Assembly (NCBI GenBank): GCA_021378535.1
Contig: JAACJV010000001.1
Location: forward strand, 1 to 64,000
From: Ureaplasma sp. Hg1
GTDB lineage: Bacteria; Bacillota_I; Bacilli_A; Mycoplasmatales; Mycoplasmoidaceae
Direction: 5' to 3'
Length of the DNA: 64,000 bases
In this document: positions 10,962 to 20,480 of the stretch, in pieces
Numbering within the stretch: position 1 is the first letter of the stretch
Layout: each line of letters starts with the position of its first letter
Translations under genes and position numbers: made by a program
Notes under the pieces: generated by a model
The model's input: the letters and a program-made list of their open reading frames with translations, nothing else
Told to the model about the DNA's origin: nothing
Database searches by the model: none

Positions 10962-11894
10962 CTAATCTTGTTTAATACGCTTATTAATTCGCTTAAAAGA
11001 CTTAAGGGCGTCATTATTTATGTTAGTGGCATAAGGTTTTAAAACGGCAATGATTTCATTGATACGTTTTTCTAGTTTATTTAAATCACCTGAGTAATCA
11101 TCGAATAGTTTATCAAATATATACGATGCAAATTTCAAACTAAGATTCAGTGCTATCGGTTCCTCAAATAGATTATTTATTACAATGTACTCAATATATT
11201 TTTCTAAAAACAATAAATAATCTTCGAGTGATTTATTGTTTTTAGTTGAATTAGTTATCGAGTTTGTTCGAACGTCGTTATATAAATATAATATTTTAGA
11301 ACTACTATAAATAATTTTTGCATGAGTTCTAATTAATAAAGAATAATAGGCATCCTGATGAATATTGTGATTGTTAGGGAATATTATCTTGTTATCATCT
11401 AGTAACCGCTTTCTAACGACACAAGATCAGGGGACAACGGGTTCAATTCAAGTGTTTTGATAATCTAACTTACTTAAGTTAATTAGTCCGTGGCGGCCCT
11501 TTATGTTGCCTCAAACAGAATCATTGCTTAAACGTTTTGCACCAAAGCGAAAATAATCTATTTGATGATGTTCTTTAAATGTTTTAATAATATCGTCCAC
11601 AGCATTTTCCTTTAATATATCATCCCCATCAACAAATCAAATTAGATCGCCAGTTACTTTTTTTAATCCATAATTACGAGCAATTCCAGGGCCGCTATTA
11701 TTTATTTTATAATAGCTTCAATTAGATTCTTTAGAAAATTTCAAACAAGTGGTTTCATCTTCTTTAAATTGGCTACCATCGTTAACTAAAATACATTCAA
11801 AGTTCTTGCTGCTTTGTTGAGTTATTGATTCTAAACATTTACTTAGATCTATAGCGCCTATATTATATATAGGAATAATAATGCTTATTTTCAT
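10962..11894 (-). CDS. Family 2 glycosyltransferase
   Basis: The 310-residue protein begins MKISIIIPIYN and has the GT2 nucleotide-sugar elements: ILVNDGS, NSGPGIARNYGL and the metal-binding DGDD in LIWFVDGDDIL. It transfers a sugar from an activated donor to a surface glycan or lipid; donor and acceptor cannot be predicted. AGGAG lies 6 bases before the ATG. Several Trp residues are encoded by TGA. It stands apart from the main glycan locus (20-57 kb), between two OLD-like genes, which suggests the defence-like island and glycan genes are interleaved by rearrangement. Ends at TAG 10962-10964. Confidence 0.88.
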
Positions 11895-12373
11895 TTAGCT
11901 CTCCTTTCATAGTTATTTTAAAGAGGATATTAATACGATAATAGCTTATCGATAACTTAGCATTTAAACGGAAGATTACTAATATTATAATTTTAACTTA
12001 AGAAGTTTAATAGGATAGATGAATAACGTTATCAATAAAGGTGCATTCGAACTAAATTAATAATTAAAATATCGTTTTTAGTAATGAAAACCTTTCAAAA
12101 TTATATTTTGAAAGGTGGTGTAAGATTGCCCGAATAGACTTTTTTATTCTATAACAATGGTAGAACATTATATTAATTTTTATTGAGATGAACAAAGGGT
12201 TATAAAGCATAATTAATATTTATATCAAATAGATTATTTAGCGGATTATACCTTCTGGGTGCGTTGTTTAATTGTGCGAGATACTTTTAAACGCTTAAAA
12301 TTTGGTGGCAAACAATAAACCGGGAAACTCAGATAATAGTCAAGACATTTATTATTATATAGATATTTGCGTA
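11895..12373. other. Intergenic region with one strong inverted repeat
   Basis: No gene is visible in either strand. At 12090-12116 ACCTTTCAAAA pairs perfectly with TTTTGAAAGGT around a 5-base loop. Read on the minus strand the stem is followed by TTTTC, so it may terminate the minus-strand OLD-like gene that ends at 12374, although it lies about 260 bases beyond that stop. Confidence 0.5.
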
Positions 12374-14047
12374 CTAACTTAATTTGGATTCGCTATTTAT
12401 AAATTTTTCTATTTCATCGAGTTTGTTTTTGATATTTAATAAAACTTTCTTAGCTTCTTGATCTGGTAATTTATTAACTCAACCTGATACTCGTTTTTTA
12501 ATAATTCTTCCTCTAACATCTTCAACGTCATTGATATTAAAACTTGGTGGTAATATCAATAAACTTTCAATTCCAAATTTATCACTCGGAAAATAAGTGT
12601 TTGCATTATTTATTTCCTTAAATGACGTTACATATAAATTACCATCAATATTATCTTCTTTTTTAGTAGCGTGATCATAAAGGAAAACGATTTTATTTTT
12701 CGAAATACTATTATTTTTTAATCATTTATGAAATACATCCATATGACTACTTCCGTTTTGGTCTTTATTAACCGATTTAATATTGTGAATTTGAGAAACC
12801 ATTAATGAACGACTTTGAAGTCCATAGGCCCTAATTGTTTTGTTGATAAGGCCGACGTCAGCGGATCCTTCAACAAGGATAATGGTTTCTTGAAGCAAAT
12901 TAGCCATTGAGCAATCAAACGCGGCATTAGCATAAGTGTTAAGATTGTTTTCTTTACCTACTTTGACGATTAATTTACCCACCTCATCTCTTTTAAAGAT
13001 TAATACAAGATCGGTTGAAAAATCAATTGAATTTAAAACTTCTAATGAATGGGTTGCAATGAATAATTGTGACTCTTTTCTTGACTCCAAATTATCGCTT
13101 AATAATTTTTTATAGAAATCCAAGACTTTCCTTTGCCATTTCGGGTGCATGTTTAATTCTGGTTCATCAATTAAAATGGTGTTGCAATTTGCTGAAATAG
13201 CATTAATGATTGAAGCTCCTCTGATGATAATTTGTTTCTCGCCATCACTCAAACTATTAAGTGGGATTTCTTTATTATATTTCTTAAAGCTAATCTCATT
13301 TTTAAGAACGCTAAAAGTTATATTGTTAAACATATATTCAAAAGCATTTTTAAATCTGCTAGTTTCTTCAATTAATTCACCCTCTTTAGGAAAGCGACCT
13401 TCAGCATCAAAAAATTCATTTAAACGAATTTTAGAACGTTCATTTGAAGAAGACAAAATATCTTGCACCTTAGTAGCAATACTACTTGTGGCCATTAATG
13501 AACTATTTTTATTTTGGAATACGTATTGTGATTCAGAATGTAATAATAAGGAATGAATTATATTGGTGTTAGATATTTCGTGTGTCTCATTCAAATGGGT
13601 TAATTTGAAGGTAGTATGTTTCAACTTAGTGTCAATAATTTTTTTAAGTGTAAAAGTAGCGCTATCTAAAGGAATAGCAATATTAGGATTTGATTCCAAA
13701 CTTTTTGTGATGTCATCTTTTTTACCATTTAAATTAGATTCATTATTTCTAATTTTTGCTGCATTGTAAGCATATGATGAGCTATAATTTCTTCGATCAA
13801 TCGCGTTTGATGATTTACCGCTATGAATGAATTTCTCTAATTCATTTTTACTTATTTCATATTCTATTTCTAATTCACAATCGTTTTTTATAAAAGGATT
13901 GTTGATCAACTCTAACAGGCTTGTTTTACCCGTCCCATTATCACCAACAAAAACAATATTTTTTCAAATTGATTTATTGTGACTTAAGTCAAGCGTGATA
14001 TCACCGAAGATTGGGTGATTAGTTATTATAATTTTTTTTATTAACAT
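12374..14047 (-). CDS. OLD-type ATPase/TOPRIM nuclease (second copy, no tail)
   Basis: The 557-residue protein is a clear paralogue of the one at 7215-9677. It has Walker A GDNGTGKT at about 35-42, signature LSDGE at about 266-270, Walker B TILIDEPELNMHP, switch ATHSLEVLNS and TOPRIM motifs ILVEGSADV and VFLYDHATKKED. It ends at TAG 12374-12376 after FINSESKLS, shortly after the conserved helical segment, so it shows the normal length for this subfamily. The start is ATG 14047. In-frame TGA codons encode Trp. In the TOPRIM D-x-D position this copy reads DHA rather than DHD, so its metal site may differ. OLD proteins nick or cut DNA in an ATP-dependent way; an antiphage role is inferred. Confidence 0.85.
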
Positions 14048-14149
14048 ATTAAATCTCCATATAATATAATTTTACAAGATTAAATATGGATGACAACAAT
14101 TACGTAAACAGATATCAATAATAATGTGTTGAATCCCGAATTCAAGTGT

Positions 14150-14270
14150 GGTACTTGTTACTTAAATTTAGGTAATAAAACGTCGCCATTTAGAGTGACG
14201 TTTTAATTTTCAAATCCTTATTTTAAAAATAGACACATTCGTGAAAAGTGTAGATCCAAGTCTACTTTTT
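14150..14270. repeat. Dispersed hairpin element, copy A (short)
   Basis: Contains the AAAACGTC...GACGTTTT hairpin (14177-14204) followed about 25 bases on by the ACACATT...AGTGT hairpin core. The same order of hairpins recurs at about 14.84, 15.80, 17.59, 20.36 and 23.58 kb. This copy lacks the leading ATTAAAGCG hairpin. It lies upstream of the OLD-like gene that starts at 14047. Confidence 0.7.
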
Positions 14271-14519
14271 GAAATTTAACTTTAGGTACATTCTTTCACG
14301 CAATAATCTATAAAGTAACGTTTATAGGTATCGTTGATTTTAATATTAAGGATAGTATTATTAATTATAATGGTATTCTTCTTATGGGAAATTTATTTCC
14401 TGCCTCTAATTAAAAAGTGCCACTTTTTAATAAGATATAGGTGCTTTGATAGATAACGGATATAGAATTTACGATAAAATGATAATAATTTTATTGTAAA
14501 AATAGTTAATTAATAGATG

Positions 14520-15060
14520 AATGTCCACTAACGTCGATAGTTTTAATATTAATGGATTATGCCATAAACCTAATGAATATATGGTTCATCATTAATTACA
14601 CTAGAACAGCAACTATTTAATAATTAGATATCTCTTATCTAATTATCAGGCTATGTTTAATATTATATTTTTAAATATAATAGGATAATAGTTATTTATC
14701 AGTTAAACATCGTTCTAATATAATTCTTATAACCCTAATGAACAACCATTAAAGCGACGAATAGCTCCTATTGGTGTAATTCTTGCTTTAATCCTAATTA
14801 ACTTGCTAATGGCCTTAATATTACTAATAAATAAGAAGACGTCGCCTTCCAAGGCGACGTCTTGAGATTTCAGGATTTTCTAAAATGAGACACATTTTTT
14901 ACGCGTGAAATTAGGAATACCTTTTTGTGAACGGCGATATTCATTATTAGATGGCGATCATTCAAAGATAAAGCTTGGCAACAATTGTTTTTATAGATTT
15001 ATCAGCATCTTCATTTCCTGTAATATTGCCCTTTGTTTTTGATAAATATAAGGACGGACA
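14520..15060. repeat. Dispersed hairpin element, copy B (long form)
   Basis: A long copy sharing most of its length with copy D (17290-17760): a TGTCCACTAACGTC block, CCATTAAAGCGACG arm, then AAGACGTCGCC/GGCGACGTCTT hairpin (14836-14863, 11 paired bases) and GAGACACATT. The similarity to copy D runs on into sequence that in D is the 3' end of the DUF4238-like gene, so this copy seems to carry the remnant of a second gene end. No intact frame is present. Confidence 0.65.
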
Positions 15061-15094
15061 AGAAAACGAGCCTTGCAAAAGGGCTCGTTTTCTT
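15060..15094. terminator. Strong bidirectional terminator
   Basis: AAGAAAACGAGCC pairs with GGCTCGTTTTCTT around a short loop and is followed by TTGTTTT. It lies downstream of the minus-strand HNH-like gene and separates it from the repeat copy B. Confidence 0.75.
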
Positions 15095-15166
15095 TTGTTT
15101 TAAATTATTCCAACTGGATAGATATACTAACCATTAGTTTTTAATTTCCAATTCTTTCGTGAAATA

Positions 15167-15400
15167 CTATTTCTTTTTTTCATTACAAGATTTATGCATT
15201 GGTCATAAATTATTAATGTCATTGTTATCTGGATTACCATCACGATGATCAATATTTCAACAATCCCCGCCTTGAACACCACAATGTTGGGCTTTGCTCA
15301 TATCATTGTGGCAATATGAACATTTCGCTTGTTGGTCTGAACCATAATGATATTCTCAAATTTCTATTGCTTTTTCATGACCTATTACTTTTCTTCCCAT
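15167..15400 (-). CDS. Small HNH endonuclease-like protein (77 aa)
   Basis: The frame runs from ATG 15398-15400, with AAGGAG 7 bases upstream, to TAG 15167-15169, and contains three TGA (Trp) codons. The sequence has the layout of a minimal HNH nuclease: a zinc CSYC pair, then NIDHRDGNPDNND with the central DH, then NLWPMHKSCNEKKK with the final Asn/His and a Cys. HNH domains cut DNA with a bound metal ion; in solitary small form they occur in phages, mobile elements and restriction or defence modules. At 77 residues there is no DNA-recognition domain. It lies between two copies of the dispersed hairpin element. Confidence 0.72.
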
Positions 15401-15660
15401 TTTAATTCTCCTTAATTTATAGATATAATAGGATTTTACACTAAATTTTAATGTATGTATACACATACGTTAGTATATGCAAAAGAAATGCCTTAATTTA
15501 TTGATTTGGCGTTATTTAAAGTTAATTTTATTGGATGCGTGGCAATACTCTCTAGGTCATCTTTTCAGAATAATTATGACAAATCAACATAATGAATGAA
15601 TTGTTCATTTAAGTTATGCTTTTATTTTATAGAACGTTTTATTTATGTTGATATAAAAAT

Positions 15661-15920
15661 TCAGTTCACTTTAAGAATCAAGCAATTTACCAATCCGTAT
15701 AAATAGTCATTAAAACGATCATAACGATAACATAACTTATGCATCACTTTAATCCTAATTGTTAGGCTACTACCCTTAATACCATATGTCATATGGTAAA
15801 ACGTCGCTTTAAATAGCGACGTTTTGATTTTTAATCGTTTTTTAAGTAGAGACACATTCGTGGAATGTGTAGCTAAAAGGGTGAGGTTTTTATAAGTCAG
15901 TTTGGAGAATGCTCTAATCT
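15661..15920. repeat. Dispersed hairpin element, copy C
   Basis: Contains a CATTAAAACG...CACTTTAATCC arm pair, a short palindrome ACCATATGTCATATGGT (15781-15797), the perfect AAAACGTCGCT/AGCGACGTTTT hairpin (15798-15825), and ACACATTCGTGGAATGTGT. The 3' flank GTTTTTATAAGTCAG is shared with copy F. An apparent 64-codon frame on the minus strand falls wholly inside the element and is not accepted as a gene. Confidence 0.7.
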
Positions 15921-15961
15921 AAGAAAAAATAAGCAAGTTAAATTATTTATTTTTTACATAT

Positions 15962-15986
15962 AAAAAACCCTTCGCGATGAAGGGTT
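15962..15986 (-). terminator. Terminator of the HNH-HEPN gene pair
   Basis: Read on the minus strand, AACCCTTC pairs with GAAGGGTT around a 5-base loop and is followed by a T run. It lies about 60 bases beyond the stop of the HEPN/Abi-like gene. Confidence 0.8.
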
Positions 15987-16047
15987 AGTGTGCGATTGGC
16001 GGGATATACCCGTTTCTCTTATAACCATTAAGTTATATCATAGTTTT

Positions 16048-16713
16048 TTAATTTTTGCTATTTGAAAATAATTTTTTAAAACTCTTAGCATTAAATACTA
16101 ATAATTTTTTTCTTTTTAATCTATTAAGAATATATAAATATTCGTCAACAGGCAGAATATTCTTTTCTTTATAAGCATCTGTAGCTTTTAAAATATCTCC
16201 AACATTTTTTATTTTTAATAATTTACTACTAAAATTTATTCCGATACAAGATGAATGAGCAAAATGATTTCTTATTTTGTTTATATTTTCTGCAAAACTA
16301 ATCCATGAAGCTAAACTTATAAATTGTTCTTTTCCATTATTTATAATATCGTCAAACATTAAAATCGAAATATTTGTTTTTAAATTTTTTACTAGTTTAA
16401 TTTTCATTCCAAAACTTAAATTGTTAACGAAATGTTTCCCGTCTTTAATTTTGTTAGTTTTTTGATGCTTCAATTCCTTAATAAAACCATTATAAATTTT
16501 TTCACTTTTAAATAATTCTTTTAAAGCGATATCCTCAATTGAATTAATTTTAATGTGCTTTTCAATTTTATTAGTAAAAATATGTTCTACCATAAAACAA
16601 TAACGGAGCACTAATAATCGTTTTGTGATAACACTATGAACATTTAATGTTTCATCAACATCAGTTTCTGTTAAAAGTTCTTTATCATTGATCATAATAT
16701 CAAACTCACTCAT
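16048..16713 (-). CDS. HEPN/Abi-like protein
   Basis: This 221-residue, helix-rich protein has no transmembrane segment. Its best motif is KIRNHFAH at about 146-153, an R-x4-H arrangement that matches the catalytic R-x4-6-H motif of HEPN ribonucleases and the IRNxxAH signature of Abi_2 (AbiD/AbiF) abortive-infection proteins. If active, it would cut RNA, perhaps tRNA or phage RNA. The ATG lies inside the end of the upstream HNH-like gene (32-base overlap), so the two are translated together. A terminator follows. The motif plus overlap suggests a two-gene toxin or defence module; this is inference, and overall similarity to Abi_2 was judged by eye. Confidence 0.6.
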   Translation of the reverse strand: MSEFDIMINDKELLTETDVDETLNVHSVITKRLLVLRYCFMVEHIFTNKIEKHIKINSIEDIALKELFKSEKIYNGFIKELKHQKTNKIKDGKHFVNNLSFGMKIKLVKNLKTNISILMFDDIINNGKEQFISLASWISFAENINKIRNHFAHSSCIGINFSSKLLKIKNVGDILKATDAYKEKNILPVDEYLYILNRLKRKKLLVFNAKSFKKLFSNSKN

Positions 16714-17041
16714 TCTTGATTTTTATTTGCATTCGACCAATGATTTTTCCATATTCGTCTTGTGTTCATTTTACAATTGCGAAAGTGGTATTTCCTATTT
16801 TTCCTTGTAATGAATCTGCCTTTTCTTGATTAGAATCAAAATGAAGGACTTGTTTATTGTTTAAAAAATTAGAACCTGGAGTTAAATCATATCCGTTGAT
16901 AGGTCATATATGATCAATTGTTCATCCGTGTGGCCCGCTCGAATTGTAGTTACATTTATAAACTTTTCTACCAAAGGGGTCAAACCCCATTAACTTATTA
17001 CCAAAACAATGTTTTCACACTTTTTCTGCTTGTTCACTCAT
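16682..17041 (-). CDS. HNH endonuclease-like protein (119 aa)
   Basis: The frame starts at ATG 17041 with AAGAAAG upstream and ends at TAA 16682-16684; six TGA codons are Trp. The core reads MGFDPFGRKVYK, then WTIDHIWPINGYD with the DH pair, then an Asn-rich segment and VLHFDSNQEKAD with a second His and Asn. This matches the order of an HNH/His-Me finger nuclease of a type often seen in Mollicutes and Firmicutes (conserved Trp before IDHIWP). It lacks the zinc Cys pairs of the 77-residue HNH protein at 15.2 kb. The gene overlaps the downstream HEPN-like gene by 32 bases, so they likely act together. Confidence 0.7.
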
Positions 17042-17289
17042 TTTTTTATTCTTTCTTAATTAATTTGCTATTTCATATCCGTTATAAATTTTATCTATGT
17101 AACTTTATACAAAGTGGGATATGTCTCAATTATACTTGCTGTTCCATATAAAACGATTATGAATTCTATAATTCTGGGACTTATTAATTGAAACTTAAAC
17201 TAAAAATAATTAAATAGGCATAAGATGATTCGCCACCGGCTTGATTGTTCACCCCTGTTTATGCATTTAAAATTTGAATATTTTAATAA

Positions 17290-17760
17290 TAATAGTACGT
17301 TTAAATAAATATGTCCACTAACGTCAATAGTTTATTATCATAACGATTATAGACATAAACCTAATGAACATATAATTCATCACTAATTGTGTTGGAACAA
17401 AACGTGTTTAATATTATATTTTTTAACATATCACTCCGACTTCTACTTATCAGTTAAACGTCGTTCTAATATAGCTCTCATAACCCTAATGAACAACCAT
17501 TAAAGCAATGTAATAGCTCCCATTAGTGTAATTCTCGCTTTAGCCCTAATTAAGCCTCTAATGCCCTTAATATTACTAATAAACAAGAAAACGTAGCCCT
17601 GAAAGGCGACGTTTTGAGATTTTATGATTTTTTAAGATGAAAGACATTATCTGCGTAAGAAGTTAGTGTTACCTTTTTATGAGCGGGAATATTCATTATT
17701 AGATTGTAATCATTAAATATAAGGCTCGAGGAACATTATTTTTTATATGTTTATCAGTAT
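17290..17760. repeat. Dispersed hairpin element, copy D (long form)
   Basis: Long copy parallel to copy B, with TGTCCACTAACGTC, the CATTAAAGC arm, CCCTTAATATTACTAATAAA and the GAAAACGTAGCC/GGCGACGTTTT hairpin (about 17586-17616). It reaches the stop of the DUF4238-like gene (17751) and so forms that gene's 3' flank and probable terminator. Confidence 0.65.
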
Positions 17761-18986
17761 TCTTCTCTTCTTATAATATTGTATTTGGTAGATGCTTTTT
17801 CTGCATTTTTTAGATCATTTATATTATAAAAAGAAACATATCTACTAACCTGTGACAATAGCATTCCATTTATATAATCTATTTGATCTGGATCATCAAT
17901 ATTATATACACTGTATGTTAATTTATCATTATTGCTAGGTTCACGAGCAAATCTACTATTAACAATTTTTATATTCTTATTTGTGCGTTCCACATCATGA
18001 GTGTATTCAATTATATTTGGTAAAATTAGGCGATTGATAATCGATTTTTTAGAAATTTCATGTTTTCGTTTAGTCAAATCCAAACCCGGTATTGGGGGTA
18101 AATTTCCATCATTGCATATTAACGCGATACCTATTTTCCGTGTAAGATAGAAAAATTCTAATAGCACCGAATTATCTTGTTCGTTAAACATAATAACGCC
18201 ATTAGTATCGGTCATTAGAAAATTACCGCTAATTTCACTTGGAATATTGATAATTTTAATGAATGATGAAGTAATGCCATCAAAAATTCTATTATAGGGA
18301 TTTTGCTCTAATTCAAAAACTTCGGTTTGCACATTTATAGGCAATAATTTATGAGCCATATTTAATTCACCATATTGAACTAATCGCTTAATATCTTGTT
18401 CCCCCATTGATTCCATTAACTTAATCTGCTCAAAGGATATATCCATTAGTCGCGCTCTTAACAACTCAACTTTTTCTATAAACTTCTTTTGCTTTGGGAT
18501 TTCGCATTGATTATCCATATCCTCGTAAACATCCAATATAATGTTCATAAATTCTAATTGTTCATTTTTAATAGTTAATTCACTTTTTTTACTATTAACA
18601 AGATTGTAAATTTTATCGCCTTCGAGATTTTTAGCTCGTTCTCTAATCGCGGCGTGGCGATTTGCCAAAGATATTAAAAACAACTTAAGAACATTAAGTT
18701 CTCTCCTATTAAAAACAACGGTTCCTGTGTTAACGTTATTCTCCAATTTTGTTAAAATTAGAGCAAATTCATTTTCGAATTTACTAAATCTATTTTCTAT
18801 TTGATTACTAATTTCACCGTCATATTCATAAAAGCATTTTATTTGAAAAACGTCCTTTGAATCAAATGCAATCTCGCTATATTCATTTTTAAGTTTATCG
18901 TAACATAAATATTTTTTGTTTTCTTGTGTAAATCTTCTTATTATAAACTTAGGTATATAATGTTGCTTTTTAGTATGTTTCCCCAT
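17751..18986 (-). CDS. DUF4238-like protein
   Basis: The 411-residue protein begins MGKHTKKQHYIPKF, and HYIPKFIIRRF near the N-terminus matches the HYVPQFxLRxF signature of DUF4238. Start choice: AAAGGAG ends 8 bases before ATG 18984-18986; an upstream in-frame TTG is less likely. TGA at 17754-17756 is read as Trp, so the protein ends REEYW at TAA 17751-17753. The rest is mixed alpha/beta with no membrane segment. DUF4238 proteins have no established biochemical role that I can name; they are often found in accessory islands. The gene starts 47 bases after the end of a DEDDh exonuclease on the same strand, which suggests a two-gene operon. Confidence 0.8.
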
Positions 18987-19033
18987 AAACTCACTCCTTT
19001 TCAATAATTAATCCTTAAATGTTTTGATAATGA

Positions 19034-20113
19034 TTATTTATCGTACGCTCCTACTGCGTTCTTTTTAATTAAATCAATATATTCAAAAACATTACTAATA
19101 TAATCTTTACTATCACATTTATTTAAAAGTAATCAAGCTTTAAAAGCATCCTCATTCAAATAAATAAATTCTAAATTTTTTTTAAGATTTTTCGCAACGT
19201 ATTTACTAATTTTACGATTTCCAACTATATTACAAACTATTGTATTATCTAAGTTATCGTACATTATCTTGCCAATATTAAGATTGTAATCTTTCGCAAA
19301 TTCAAAATTCATATTTCCTTTTTTATCAACATTTTTACTAACCACTATATTTTTAATTAAATTCATTTTTTGATCAAATAATTTAATATTAGCTTCCGAC
19401 CACTCCTTTTCTTCGTTTTTCTTGTTTTTGAGAGTTTCAATAAACATTAATTGAAAATTGTTATTAATTTTTTTAGTCAATAGAGAATCGGTTTTAATAT
19501 CATGTTTAGACAAATTGATTTTTTTAATTTTAATCAGAGTTCTGCCAAGTACTAATTTCTTTTCTTTTTCATTTAAAGATTCGAATTTCTTAATAATATC
19601 TCTTAAGGTAAAAGCGTCATACATAGCATTATGTTTTTTATCTGAATTTATATCTATTTGCAATTCTCTACATAAATCATCAATACTTGCTGAATATTTA
19701 GTTGTTTGATAATTCTTTAGAACAGCATTTTGATAATCAATAAAATCCATTTTTTCAAAAATCTCAGGAGCTAAATGATGTTTAAGAATTATTTCATCAT
19801 AATCACCAAAATAAATTATCTGGCAATCATCAGTAAGTGTGAGAAATTTCTTGAAGATTTCCTGGTTGTTGGGATAGATTTTAAGCGATTCAGTTTTTAT
19901 ATTTAGCATTCTTTCAATTTTAGGTGATAATTCACACTCGGGATTACTATATCAATCAAATGTAGTTATTTCGCCTTTATCATTTATTTTTATTCCTGAT
20001 AATTGAATTAGACGAGGATCATCTGTGTAACCGTTTGCTTCCATATCGATATAAATTATTGATTTTTTTAAATCTAACTTATATTTATTCTTACTATTAA
20101 TTTCCTTGCCCAT
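19034..20113 (-). CDS. DEDDh (DnaQ/RNase T-like) exonuclease
   Basis: The 359-residue protein has exonuclease motifs in its first half: YIDMEANG (D-x-E, motif I), a central Asp-containing segment, and HNAMYDA (H-x4-D, motif III), the DEDDh signature of DnaQ-type 3'-5' exonucleases and RNase T/Rex relatives. The second half (about 180-359) is Lys-rich and not recognised. Start: ATG 20113 is preceded by GAGG at good spacing; the frame is open further upstream into repeat copy E but without a ribosome site. TGA codons at 19133 and 19952 region are Trp. Likely in operon with the DUF4238-like gene. Substrate (DNA or RNA) is undetermined. Confidence 0.78.
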
Positions 20114-20224
20114 ATTCATACACCTCTTTAATTTATTATAAATAACAAAACTAACAATAGGCAAAAACCTAACAAAAATTACGATATAGATTGGAATGTC
20201 ATTTCCAAGCCATCGAATTGCAGC

Positions 20225-20450
20225 TGTTGAAGATATCAAATAATTTAACCAACCCACATAAATAACCATTAAAGCGGTGTATAACACATGTTATAGTTAT
20301 GCATCGCTTTAATTCTAATTGTTACTCTCCTACCCTTAATATCATTAACACAAGATAAAACGTCGCTCTGGATAGCGACGTTTTAATTTTTAATCGTTTT
20401 TTAAGAAGAGACACATTTCATGAAATGTGTGGTTTAAGGATGGTTTATAC
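20225..20450. repeat. Dispersed hairpin element, copy E (best preserved)
   Basis: Three hairpins in a row: ATTAAAGCG...CGCTTTAAT (about 20268-20312), perfect AAAACGTCGCT/AGCGACGTTTT (20357-20384), and the 20-base palindrome ACACATTTCATGAAATGTGT (20411-20430). It lies between the start of the exonuclease gene and the end of the membrane-protein gene on the same strand, so it may both end the upstream transcript and carry a leader for the next. Confidence 0.75.
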
Positions 20451-20480
20451 AATTTGCTTCCTTAGATAATTTTTTCTAAT

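Noticed and set aside
15661..15855. 64-codon minus-strand frame
   Set aside because: It lies entirely inside repeat copy C, has no ribosome site, and is not kept open in the other repeat copies.
15985..16045. tRNA-like stretch on the minus strand (AACTTAATGGTTA followed by a GGGTATATCCC hairpin)
   Set aside because: It has a D-arm-like piece but no T-arm, no anticodon stem and no matching acceptor stem. It is simply the spacer before the terminator at 15962-15986.
20114..20287. N-terminal extension of the exonuclease gene encoding a hydrophobic segment
   Set aside because: The extension runs into repeat copy E and has no ribosome site, whereas ATG 20113 has GAGG at correct spacing directly before the conserved domain.
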